Part shown: positions 16,325-24,383 of the stretch, piece by piece
How positions within the stretch are numbered: the first letter of the stretch is position 1
How the letters are laid out: each line of letters starts with the position of its first letter
Assembly (NCBI GenBank): GCA_050949825.1
Contig: JBMNGL010000007.1
Coordinates: 62,001-126,000, forward strand
DNA length: 64,000 nt
Reading direction: 5' to 3'
DNA from: DTU019 sp050949825
GTDB lineage: Bacteria > Bacillota > Syntrophomonadia > Syntrophomonadales > Syntrophomonadaceae
Program-made: the position numbers and the translations under genes
Notes under the pieces: generated by a model
What the model was told of the DNA's origin: nothing
Database searches by the model: none
What the model saw: only the letters and a program-made list of their open reading frames with translations

Positions 16325-16510
16325 GCATCTGCAGCACAAAATTGTCATTGCTATGAAAGTCCCTGTTTTTGTGATCCTTAAGGGCAGCGCTCCTGTCATT
16401 CTGAGCGCAGCACTCCTGTCATTCTGAGCGCAGCGAAGAATCATGAGCCTAACAGAGCCCTTCGAGGAAGATCCTTCGCTCCGCTCAGGATGACAACCTT
16501 GTCTGGGACA
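16325..16510. repeat. REP-like repeat block, second copy
   Basis: Between the VanW gene and mltG. It contains CTCCTGTCATTCTGAGCGCAGC twice in part, and AAGATCCTTCGCTCCGCTCAGGATGACA at its end, plus the complement of the AAAACAGGGACTTTCATA sequence seen at 4600-4660. Relative to the 4.3-4.7 kb block the parts are in inverted order. The rest of the gap to 16678 holds nothing I recognise. Confidence 0.8.
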
Positions 16511-16678
16511 CACTTTACTTATACTATGACATATGGAACCCATCATGCCCGCAGTGGGCGCAACCAACAAGGAAAATAGGGGATGTACGGGTTGATGTTA
16601 GCACATACAGGTACATGGGCATAATCAACAATGAGAATACTGGGGTTTTAATTTCGTATCACAATACATAAGAGATGG

Positions 16679-17722
16679 ATGGTTGAAATGAGTGAAATAA
16701 AAATCATGCCTAAGAAGAGCAGCATATTAATGCTGGCCGCAGTGCTCATACTGCTGAGCCTGGGTCTGCTAGGGGGACAACTCATATCCCAGCAGTATCA
16801 ACCCTTGGATCCGAGTGACCACAACCAGATTGACCTCAACATTCCCGCCGCCAGCAATGCTACGGGTATCGCCGCCTTATTGAAAGCCCAGGGTTTAATC
16901 CGCAATGAAAGATTCTTCCTGGTCTACTGTCGCCAGCAGGGCTGGGACAATCAACTCAAGGCTGGCCATTACCGCTTTTCCAGGAGTCAGGGATTGGCGG
17001 AAATCGCCCGTACTATTGCCGAAGGCAAGGTGGTCAAGCAGTCCTTTACCATACCGGAAGGCTATACTGTGGCCCAGATAGGCGAACTGCTCGTCAGCCG
17101 GGGCATATGTAATGCTCAAACCTGGCAAGAGGCCTCTTCCCAGAGCTATAATTTTGCATTTTTAAATGGTCAGCGTCCGGCAACAGTAAAATATCCCCTG
17201 GAGGGTTTCCTTTTTCCTGATACTTATGTGATTGAGGAATCCACCTCCGCACAGGAAATCGTCAAAACCATGCTGGGCCGTTTCGAAGAGGTATGGAACA
17301 ACGAATTTGCCAAACTGGCTCAGAGCCAAAACCGGGATGTAATGGAGGTCATCACCACTGCCTCTTTGATTGAGAAAGAAGCCCGGGTGGCTTCAGAAAG
17401 AGCACAGATTGCCGGGGTGATTAACAACCGTCTGGCCAGGAACATGTTGCTGCAGGTCGACGCGACTGTTCTCTATAGTCTGGAGACTAACAAGAGCATG
17501 GTAACCTATGCCGATTTGAAGGTGAACTCGCCTTATAATACCTACCTGTACCCCGGTCTGCCCCCCGGTCCTATCGCCTGCCCGGGGCAGGCTGCTATTC
17601 AAGCTGCTTTGACGCCGGAGAACCATCAATACTATTATTATGTTGCCCGTGGTGACGGCAGCCACGAATTTACCGCCACCTTTGCTGAGCATCTGGCAGC
17701 TCAGCGCCGCTATGCACAATAA
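16679..17722 (+). CDS. mltG: Endolytic transglycosylase MltG
   Basis: Cuts nascent glycan strands at the membrane and sets their length. 347 residues: short cytoplasmic N-terminus, one membrane helix at about residues 14-36, a LysM-like subdomain, and the YceG catalytic domain with EGYTVAQIGELL, PLEGFLFPDTY and ASLIEKEARVASER; the catalytic Glu is probably Glu232. The C-terminus has the usual LPPGPIACPGQAAIQAAL. In Firmicutes mltG follows the alaS-yrzB cluster, as here. The ribosome site is weak; an ATG at 16688 is an alternative start. Confidence 0.94.
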   Translation: MVEMSEIKIMPKKSSILMLAAVLILLSLGLLGGQLISQQYQPLDPSDHNQIDLNIPAASNATGIAALLKAQGLIRNERFFLVYCRQQGWDNQLKAGHYRFSRSQGLAEIARTIAEGKVVKQSFTIPEGYTVAQIGELLVSRGICNAQTWQEASSQSYNFAFLNGQRPATVKYPLEGFLFPDTYVIEESTSAQEIVKTMLGRFEEVWNNEFAKLAQSQNRDVMEVITTASLIEKEARVASERAQIAGVINNRLARNMLLQVDATVLYSLETNKSMVTYADLKVNSPYNTYLYPGLPPGPIACPGQAAIQAALTPENHQYYYYVARGDGSHEFTATFAEHLAAQRRYAQ

Positions 17723-19004
17723 AGCCGCCCCCCCTGACCGACTCTTAACCGACCACCTGTGGGGCAAGCCGGAGCTGCTCATGCCGGCCGGAGACCTGGA
17801 AAAACTGCACACTGCACTGCTGTTTGGCGGAGATGCGGTCTATGTGGGCGGCCGGGAATTCAGTCTCCGCGCTTATGCCGGCAACTTCGATTTCCCGGAG
17901 CTGGTCCAGGGTTTACAGCTTGCCCGCAGCCTGGGCAAGAAGGTTTATGTAGCGGTCAATATCCTGGCTCACAACCGCCACCTTGACAAGCTGCCTGCCT
18001 ACCTGGAGAAGCTGGCCGAGCTGGCTGTAGACGGCTTGATCGTCTCAGATCCGGGTGTGATGAGAATGGCGCAGCGTTATGCACCCCAGGTAGCACTTAC
18101 CGTCAGCACCCAGGCAAATGTGAGCAACTATGAAAGCGCTGCGGTATTTAGGGATCTGGGAGCTAAACGCATCGTCCTGGCCAGGGAGTTATCCCTGGAT
18201 GAGATTGCCGCCATCAAAAAGCAGAGCGGACTCGAAATAGAGGTGTTTATCCATGGAGCCATGTGTGTGTCCTATTCCGGTCGCTGCTTGCTGTCCTATT
18301 ATATGACCGGCCGCAGCGCCAATCAGGGTGCCTGTGCGCACCCCTGCCGCTATCGTTATGCCCTGCAGGAGGAGAAGCGCCCCGGCCAATATTATCCTAT
18401 TGAAGAAGACCGGCACGGTACTTATATCCTTAACTCCCGAGATCTATGCCTGTTGGATTATATACCGCAGTTGATTCAAAGCGGAGTTGATGCCTTTAAG
18501 GTGGAGGGACGCATGAAAAGCCCCCTTTATACCGGGGTCACAGCCCGGGTTTATCGGCAGGCTATTGATAGCTGGGTGGGGCTGGAACAGCCTTATACGG
18601 ACCTGGAGCTGGAGAATTGGCGCCGGGAATTGGACGGCATTGCCAGCCGGCCCTATACAAGCGGGTTTATCACCGGGTATGAATCTGAGCTGCAGGATAC
18701 TGAAAAAACTGTTCCTGATGGGATCCATTTTGAATTTTGCGGTATTGTTAAAAGCTATGATGAAGAGAAGGGCTGGCTTGAAATTGAACAACGTGCCAAT
18801 TTTGGACCTGGAGACAATCTGCAGTTGATGATACCTCAACAGGGAAATCGTCCCCTTGTCGTTGAGGTGCTCTATGACCAGGATGGAATCCCCCTGGACC
18901 GCGCCCGCCACGCGCGGCAGCGGGTGTGGGTTCCCTGCCCGGACCTGACTCCGCCTCACTCCATTTTACGCCGACTTAAGCGAAGGGAACGCCATGAAGA
19001 TTGA
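17712..19004 (+). CDS. Peptidase U32 family protein, TrhP/YrrN-O type
   Basis: About 430 residues. The U32 signature is complete: EVFIHGAMCVSYSGRCLLS, then GACAHPCRYRY with the Cys that bind an iron-sulfur cluster in this family. Many members, once called collagenases, are tRNA U34 hydroxylation proteins (TrhP) that use prephenate as oxygen donor; B. subtilis yrrN and yrrO lie downstream of mltG as here. The frame is open from 17640 within mltG, but the ATG at 17712 gives an 11-base overlap and a protein beginning near PELLMPAGDLEKL. The final 80 residues form the beta-barrel-like C-terminal part. Confidence 0.87.
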   Translation: MHNKAAPPDRLLTDHLWGKPELLMPAGDLEKLHTALLFGGDAVYVGGREFSLRAYAGNFDFPELVQGLQLARSLGKKVYVAVNILAHNRHLDKLPAYLEKLAELAVDGLIVSDPGVMRMAQRYAPQVALTVSTQANVSNYESAAVFRDLGAKRIVLARELSLDEIAAIKKQSGLEIEVFIHGAMCVSYSGRCLLSYYMTGRSANQGACAHPCRYRYALQEEKRPGQYYPIEEDRHGTYILNSRDLCLLDYIPQLIQSGVDAFKVEGRMKSPLYTGVTARVYRQAIDSWVGLEQPYTDLELENWRRELDGIASRPYTSGFITGYESELQDTEKTVPDGIHFEFCGIVKSYDEEKGWLEIEQRANFGPGDNLQLMIPQQGNRPLVVEVLYDQDGIPLDRARHARQRVWVPCPDLTPPHSILRRLKRRERHED

Positions 19005-19218
19005 ATCCGCCAATATTTGGCTGCAAACTCATCCCTCCCATATTGATCTTCTAACAAAAATTGTAGAAGCTTATGAGCACCTGGGCGTTGTTTCCACCAT
19101 AGGCCGCCAACAAGGTCTGGTGGTGGTCAGGGGCACAGCAGACACCCGCCCGGATCTGTTGCACATCTTATCAAACCTGCCATTTGAGGTCACCATCAAT
19201 CCCGATAGCATTGTATAA
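18994..19218 (+). CDS. DUF4911-type small protein
   Basis: 74 residues starting with an 11-base overlap of the U32 gene. It is a compact alpha/beta sequence (IWLQTHPSHIDLLTKIVEAYEHLGVVSTIGRQQGLVVVRGTADTR) that recalls DUF4911, a family found next to U32 and PBP genes in Clostridia. No catalytic motif is visible. The overlap suggests coupled translation; function unknown. Confidence 0.7.
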   Translation: MKIESANIWLQTHPSHIDLLTKIVEAYEHLGVVSTIGRQQGLVVVRGTADTRPDLLHILSNLPFEVTINPDSIV

Positions 19219-19272
19219 GCCTTCCCTGAGGAGTTAATGCTAGATTAAAAGGCATTAAAGGGGGCTTCTTGA

Positions 19273-21009
19273 GTGCGCTATCGCATTGCCATTCTGGCAT
19301 CGCTGCTGCTGTTCATTTTTGTTTTCCTGGCCGGCAAACTGGCCTGGGAACAGTTGATAAATGGCAGGAAACTGGCCCAGGCCGCGGTCATTATGAGAAG
19401 CCAGACCATTGCTTTAAAAGAATATCCCCGCGGCGACATCCTGGACCGCAACGGCATCCCCCTTACAGACATCAACAAAGGTTATGCCTTATTTATCATG
19501 CCCAATATAATCAGCACCCGCTATGCACCAGGCGAAAGCCGAGAGGCCGCCCTGGCACAGGTTCAAGCCCTGCTGGCGCCGTATCTTAAAGAAGACAGCA
19601 AGCAGGAAATCAAAAACAGCGCCAATCAAGTCATGACCCAGAACCAGTATTTGGTAAGGATTGCTTCCAACCTCGATAATGAAGAGGTTAAGGCTTTAAT
19701 GGGTTTGGATATGCAGGGGGTGATGGTGGCCCCAATTATAAAAAGATACCGTGAGGATGGCTTTATGGCCCACCTGCTGGGTTATGTGGGCCCCAGGGAA
19801 GACAACAGCGGGCAGTCCGGGATTGAGAAGAATTATGATTCAATCCTGGCCAATTCTGCTTCCGAGCCGGAACTGGTCTCGATCGTGGATGCGCGCAATT
19901 CGATCATACCGGGGTTGACGTTCAAGCTGCGCCAGGAGCGGGAAAAATCACGGGGCGCCGTAGTCCTTACCATCGATAAACGCATCCAAGAAATCGTCGA
20001 AAATGCCATGAACCGGCATGTCCTCCGCGGCGCGGTGGTGGTCATGGACATTAAGAACAGAGAGGTATTGGCCCTGGCCAGCCGGCCCACCTTCAATCCG
20101 TATGATAATATCGGCATGATTATCGCCAATGATCCCTATAGCACCCTTACCAATCGGGCCTTGAGCAGATACCATCCGGGCTCCATATTTAAAATCCTGG
20201 TGGCCGCCGCAGCTTTGGAGGAGGGGGTCATTACTGCCAACGACTATTTTGACTGCAATGGTGTTTATACCTTTAATCCGCAGGTGTCGATTCCCTGTTT
20301 GAAAAAACAGGGGCATGGTCATATTGACCTGACCACGGCTTTTACCCATTCTTGCAACCCCAGTTTTATCACTATCGGGGAACGATTGGGCAAAGCCGGT
20401 CTGATGAAATATGTAGAGCGCTTTCATCTCACTGATGAGACCCTCTTGGGATATGTTGCCGATTGTGATTATAGTTACGTTGATATTGATGCGGGTTCGG
20501 CTGCCCTGGGGAATGCCTGCGTAGGGCAAAAGGGAGTAATGCTCACCCCTTTGCAGTTGACCTCATTGATCGCCACCATTGCGGATCAGGGCTATTGGAA
20601 GGCGCCGGTTCTGGTGCGCTATACGGTGGACCGGCAGGGCAAAAGAACGGCGGTTGCAGATATACCCAAAGAAAAGTCCATCAGCCCGGAAAGTGCGGAC
20701 CTGGTACGCCGCATGATGGAGAAGACAGTGACTGCAGGCAGCGGTCAGAGCGCGGCAGTACCGGAAGTTCGCATAGCCGGCAAAACCGGTACCAGCCAGA
20801 CCGGCAGGCTGGATACCTCGCAGACCCCGGCTCGAGAAATACTCAATGTCTGGTTCGGGGGATACTTCCCCACCGGGGAACCGCGCTTTGCCGTTGTGGT
20901 TCTGGTTGAGGATGGGGAAAGCGGCAGCAAGGATGCTGCTCCGGTGTTTCGTGACATCGTAAAGGGCATGATGAATCTCTATTCTATGCCCGCCACAGAG
21001 GACAGTTAA
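19273..21009 (+). CDS. Class B penicillin-binding protein (peptidoglycan transpeptidase)
   Basis: 578 residues: an N-terminal membrane helix (residues 5-24), a dimerisation/pedestal domain (EYPRGDILDRNGIPL onward), and a transpeptidase domain. The three penicillin-binding motifs are present: S304-I-F-K307, S360-C-N362 and K504-T-G-T507. It resembles PBP2/SpoVD-type enzymes without C-terminal PASTA domains. GTG start, with AAAGGGGG about 10 bases upstream. It lies after mltG and the U32/DUF4911 genes, a cell-wall context. Whether it serves growth, division or sporulation cannot be told. Confidence 0.92.
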   Translation: MRYRIAILASLLLFIFVFLAGKLAWEQLINGRKLAQAAVIMRSQTIALKEYPRGDILDRNGIPLTDINKGYALFIMPNIISTRYAPGESREAALAQVQALLAPYLKEDSKQEIKNSANQVMTQNQYLVRIASNLDNEEVKALMGLDMQGVMVAPIIKRYREDGFMAHLLGYVGPREDNSGQSGIEKNYDSILANSASEPELVSIVDARNSIIPGLTFKLRQEREKSRGAVVLTIDKRIQEIVENAMNRHVLRGAVVVMDIKNREVLALASRPTFNPYDNIGMIIANDPYSTLTNRALSRYHPGSIFKILVAAAALEEGVITANDYFDCNGVYTFNPQVSIPCLKKQGHGHIDLTTAFTHSCNPSFITIGERLGKAGLMKYVERFHLTDETLLGYVADCDYSYVDIDAGSAALGNACVGQKGVMLTPLQLTSLIATIADQGYWKAPVLVRYTVDRQGKRTAVADIPKEKSISPESADLVRRMMEKTVTAGSGQSAAVPEVRIAGKTGTSQTGRLDTSQTPAREILNVWFGGYFPTGEPRFAVVVLVEDGESGSKDAAPVFRDIVKGMMNLYSMPATEDS

Positions 21010-21025
21010 GGTGTACAAAAACATC

Positions 21026-21042
21026 TTTGACCTTTATTGACT
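21026..21042. promoter_or_regulatory. CtsR-like heptad operator at the dnaK promoter
   Basis: Read on the minus strand: AGTCAAT-AAA-GGTCAAA. CtsR binds the direct repeat (A/G)GTCAAA-NAN-(A/G)GTCAAA, so 13 of 14 heptad bases agree and the spacer is right. It overlaps the -35 box at 21037-21042, where binding would block RNA polymerase. No CIRCE element is visible. No ctsR gene is in the window. Confidence 0.6.
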
Positions 21043-21065
21043 ATTAGAAAAGAGCGTATTATAAT
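21037..21065 (+). promoter_or_regulatory. SigA promoter of the dnaK operon
   Basis: TTGACT at 21037-21042, a 17-base spacer and perfect TATAAT at 21060-21065, about 124 bases before the dnaK start. Confidence 0.82.
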
Positions 21066-21188
21066 TATAACAGAAATAGGAAAGCCGCTGGCCATGCACA
21101 GGTTTTGACAGCAGGCCGGCAACATAATGGCATACCCTTATTTCAGCGTAAATTTGGCTAATGATGAAAATTGAGGAGGTGTCGTACA

Positions 21189-23054
21189 ATGGCCAAAGCA
21201 GTTGGAATTGACCTGGGCACAACCAACTCTGTTGTTGCAGTTATCGAAGGAGGCAGCCCCACGGTTATTATTAATGCCGAAGGATCAAGAACAACACCTT
21301 CGGTGGTTGCATTTAAAGAAGGCAAAGGCCGCCTGGTAGGACAGATTGCCAAGCGCCAGGGGGCATTAAATCCTGAAAAGACCTTTTATTCGGTTAAACG
21401 TTTTATGGGAAGGCGTTTTAAAGAAGTTGAAGAAGAGCGCAAGCTGGTGCCGTATCAAGTGGTGGCAGGACCGGCTGATGCGGTTCGCTTCCGGGTGGAT
21501 GATAAATCCCTGGCTCCGGAAGAGATATCGGCTATGATTCTGAGCAAGTTGGTGGAGGATGCTTCCAATTACCTGGGGGAAAAGGTAGTCGATGCCGTCA
21601 TCACCATACCGGCCTATTTTAATGACGCTCAGCGTCAGGCCACCAAGGATGCCGGCAAGATTGCGGGTTTGAATGTCTTAAGGATTATCAATGAACCGAC
21701 CGCTGCCGCCCTGGCCTATGGGTTGGATAAGCAGAGCAATGAGACCATTCTGGTCTTTGATCTGGGCGGCGGCACCTTTGACGTATCCATCCTGGAGGTT
21801 GGCGACGGGGTGTTTGAAGTCAAAGCCACCAATGGAGATACCCATCTGGGGGGAGACAATTTTGACAAGGCTATTGTTGATTGGCTGGCCCAGGAATTTA
21901 AAAAGGATTATGGCATTGACCTGCGCCAGGACAAACAGAGCCTGCAGCGTTTGACGGAAGCTGCGGAAAAGGCCAAGGTGGAACTGTCCAGCGTATTGGA
22001 AACGCAGGTGAGTTTGCCGTTCATCACCGCTGATGCTGATGGACCCAAACATCTGGATATTAAATTGACCCGGGCCAAATTTGAGGATCTGATCCATGAG
22101 CACATAGAAAGGCTGCGCCTGCCTATCAATTCGGCCCTGCAGGATGCACGGCTGACGGCGGCGGATATTGATGAGGTTATCCTGGTGGGGGGGTCTACCC
22201 GCGTGCCGGCGGTGCAACGACTGGTGGAAGAAATCACCGCCAAGAAACCTAATATGAGCGTCAACCCCGACGAAGTGGTAGCGGTTGGCGCCGCCATTCA
22301 GGCCGGGGTGTTGTCAGGCGAGGTCAAAGATGTGGTGCTTTTGGATGTGACCCCGCTGTCTCTGGGAGTAGAGACTATGGGCGGCATTATGACGCGTATT
22401 ATTGAACGCAATACCACCATTCCGGTGCGCCGCAGTGAAGTATTTTCCACCGCAGAAGACAATCAACCGGCGGTTGATATACATGTTCTCCAGGGCGAAC
22501 GGGAAATGGCCCGCGACAACCGCTCCCTGGGGCAGTTTAAACTGGATGGAATTCCGGCCGCACCGCGGGGAATCCCACAGATTGAGGTGACCTTTGACAT
22601 CGATGCCAATGGCATACTCAAGGTTGCTGCCAAAGACAAGAGCAGCGGCAAGGAGCAGCAGGTTACTATCAGTGGTTCATCCAATCTGGAAAAAGATGAG
22701 ATTGACAAGATGATTAAGGATGCACAGTCCTTCAGCGCCGACGACCGCAAGCGTCGTGAAGAGGCGGAAAAACGCAATCAGGCTGATGCCCTGGCCTATC
22801 AGGTGGAGCGGCAACTGAGTACTGTGGCCGAGCAGTTGGCCCCTGTGGATAAAGCGGCCATCGAAGCTAAACTGGAGCAGCTCCAAAAAGCGATTAAGGA
22901 AAATGCCTCCAGTGACACCCTGGAAAGCTTGATGACTGAGTTGACTGAGGCTGCCAGGGCTATGGAAGGTCCGGGTCGCACGGCTTCTGAACCCCAAGGT
23001 ACGGCAGGGACCAACGGAGATGATATCATTGATGCCGAATTTGAGGAAAGATAG
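21189..23054 (+). CDS. dnaK: Chaperone DnaK (Hsp70)
   Basis: ATP-driven chaperone of 621 residues. The ATPase domain opens with VGIDLGTTNSVV and carries NEPTAAALAYG, LVFDLGGGTFDVS and LVGGSTRVPAVQ; the substrate domain follows after VLLDVTPLSLGVET. The tail ends DDIIDAEFEER, a weaker version of the usual EEVD-like end. The Gram-positive deletion near residue 80 is present (compact LVGQIAKRQGALNPEKT to FMGRRF). GAGGAGGTG lies 8 bases before the ATG at 21189; the open frame begins earlier at 21171. It leads an operon with dnaJ, cbpM and clpB, without grpE or hrcA. Confidence 0.97.
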   Translation: MAKAVGIDLGTTNSVVAVIEGGSPTVIINAEGSRTTPSVVAFKEGKGRLVGQIAKRQGALNPEKTFYSVKRFMGRRFKEVEEERKLVPYQVVAGPADAVRFRVDDKSLAPEEISAMILSKLVEDASNYLGEKVVDAVITIPAYFNDAQRQATKDAGKIAGLNVLRIINEPTAAALAYGLDKQSNETILVFDLGGGTFDVSILEVGDGVFEVKATNGDTHLGGDNFDKAIVDWLAQEFKKDYGIDLRQDKQSLQRLTEAAEKAKVELSSVLETQVSLPFITADADGPKHLDIKLTRAKFEDLIHEHIERLRLPINSALQDARLTAADIDEVILVGGSTRVPAVQRLVEEITAKKPNMSVNPDEVVAVGAAIQAGVLSGEVKDVVLLDVTPLSLGVETMGGIMTRIIERNTTIPVRRSEVFSTAEDNQPAVDIHVLQGEREMARDNRSLGQFKLDGIPAAPRGIPQIEVTFDIDANGILKVAAKDKSSGKEQQVTISGSSNLEKDEIDKMIKDAQSFSADDRKRREEAEKRNQADALAYQVERQLSTVAEQLAPVDKAAIEAKLEQLQKAIKENASSDTLESLMTELTEAARAMEGPGRTASEPQGTAGTNGDDIIDAEFEER

Positions 23055-23083
23055 ATTAATCCAGTTAATGGAGGCAGGCGATT

Positions 23084-24091
23084 ATGTCAGTGCAATATCA
23101 GGATTATTACCAGGTTCTGGGGGTTAAGCGCGAGGCTGATGCCAAACAGATTAAAGCGGCCTACCGCAAATTAGCCCGGAAATGGCATCCCGACCTGCAC
23201 AGCGGGAAAAAGAAAGAGGAAGCCGAAGAAAAATTCAAACAGATCAACGAGGCCTATGAGGTGTTGAGTGATGCCGATAAAAGGGCCAAATATGACCACC
23301 TCGGCAGCAACTGGCGGGCGGGGGAGCAGTTTTACCCCCCGCCGGGCAGTGAAGGCTTTTATACTTATACCGCTACGGATTTCGAACCTTCAGACCTTGG
23401 TGGCTTCAGCAGCTTCTTTGATGCGCTGTTTGGTGAAGCCCGTCGGGGCCGGCAGCAAAAAACCGATTTTGGCCATTATTATACTCAGCCCCGGCCTGGC
23501 GAGGATGTGGAAAGCCAGGTGGATATCAGCCTGGAAGAGGCCTTGCATGGCGGCAGCAGGTCGTTTGTCATTTCCACTGCCACCACCTGCCCGGAATGCC
23601 GTGGCCGGGGGTTAAAGGACCGGGGCTTCTGTACTCGCTGCGGCGGCACCGGATCCGTACCGGAACGCAAAACGTTGCAGGTTAATATCCCTGCCGGCAT
23701 ATACCCGGGCAGCCGTATTCGCCTGAAAGGGCAGGGGGGAGAAGGAATCAATGGCGGCCCGCGCGGAGACTTGCATTTAAAGGTGAACATCATGCCACAC
23801 CCGGTGTTTAAATTACTGGATAGTGATGTGGAGACTGAACTGATTATTCGACCTGAACAGGCCGTTTTGGGAGATAAAATACCGGTGCCCACCCTGGAAG
23901 GCAGTGTAACCATGACTATTCCTGCGGGAAGTCACAACGGGCAGCGCATGCGCATCAGAGGCAAAGGCATGCCTAAAAAGGACGGGCAGCGGGGCGATCA
24001 GTATGTCAGATTGAAAATTGACATACCAGGCCAGATGAGTGAAGAAGAACGCGACCTTTATAGACAATTACGGGAGATTCGAAAGAGGTAG
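23084..24091 (+). CDS. dnaJ: DnaJ/CbpA-type cochaperone with a reduced zinc finger
   Basis: 335-residue Hsp40. The J-domain has HPD at residues 35-37, followed by a Gly/Phe-rich linker (to about 120) and two beta-sandwich domains (VDISLEEALHGGSR, VNIPAGIYPGSRIRLKGQGG). Between them are only two CxxC motifs, CPECRGRG at 169 and CTRCGGTG at 183, where classical DnaJ has four. So it can form a single zinc site and is intermediate between DnaJ and zinc-free CbpA. It lies 29 bases after dnaK, with GGAGG upstream, and its partner is presumably that DnaK. Confidence 0.92.
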   Translation: MSVQYQDYYQVLGVKREADAKQIKAAYRKLARKWHPDLHSGKKKEEAEEKFKQINEAYEVLSDADKRAKYDHLGSNWRAGEQFYPPPGSEGFYTYTATDFEPSDLGGFSSFFDALFGEARRGRQQKTDFGHYYTQPRPGEDVESQVDISLEEALHGGSRSFVISTATTCPECRGRGLKDRGFCTRCGGTGSVPERKTLQVNIPAGIYPGSRIRLKGQGGEGINGGPRGDLHLKVNIMPHPVFKLLDSDVETELIIRPEQAVLGDKIPVPTLEGSVTMTIPAGSHNGQRMRIRGKGMPKKDGQRGDQYVRLKIDIPGQMSEEERDLYRQLREIRKR

Positions 24092-24101
24092 AGGTGTTTC
24101 C

Positions 24102-24374
24102 ATGAGTATTTTAAGAGTTTTCTACCATGATGAGGGGGAGCAGGTGCCGGTGGCGCAGCTTGACATCCATCCCGAATTTCTCCAGTTACTGGCAGAACTT
24201 GGCATCATAGAGATCAGGAATCGCCATATTGATAGTGCCGGTTGGCGGCGAACCCGCAGAATTATGCGCATCAGGCAGCGGCTGGGGGTTAATATGCATG
24301 CTGCCGCTATTATTGTAGAACTCCTGGAGCGCATTGAAAGCCTGGAAGAAGAGATTGAACGCTTAAAGAAATGA
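24102..24374 (+). CDS. cbpM: CbpM/HspR-like chaperone modulator (MerR-type fold)
   Basis: 90 residues with a winged-helix MerR_2-like core (VPVAQLDIHPEFLQLLAELGIIEIR, then RRTRRIMRIRQRLGVNMHAAAIIVEL) and a C-terminal coiled coil (LLERIESLEEEIERL). CbpM modulates the J-protein CbpA by binding its J-domain; HspR is a related repressor of dnaK operons. The usual HspR operator (inverted CTTGAGT) is not evident upstream of dnaK, which favours a CbpM-like role. The ATG at 24102 follows AGAGGTG; an upstream in-frame ATG at 24039 would overlap dnaJ by 53 bases. It ends 9 bases before clpB. Confidence 0.82.
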   Translation: MSILRVFYHDEGEQVPVAQLDIHPEFLQLLAELGIIEIRNRHIDSAGWRRTRRIMRIRQRLGVNMHAAAIIVELLERIESLEEEIERLKK

Positions 24375-24383
24375 GGTGATTAA

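Noticed and set aside
22463..22997. Long minus-strand frames opposite dnaK (and similar ones opposite aroC, clpB, spoIIIAE)
   Set aside because: They are shadow frames of strongly coding plus-strand genes and have low-complexity, Ser/Arg-rich products.
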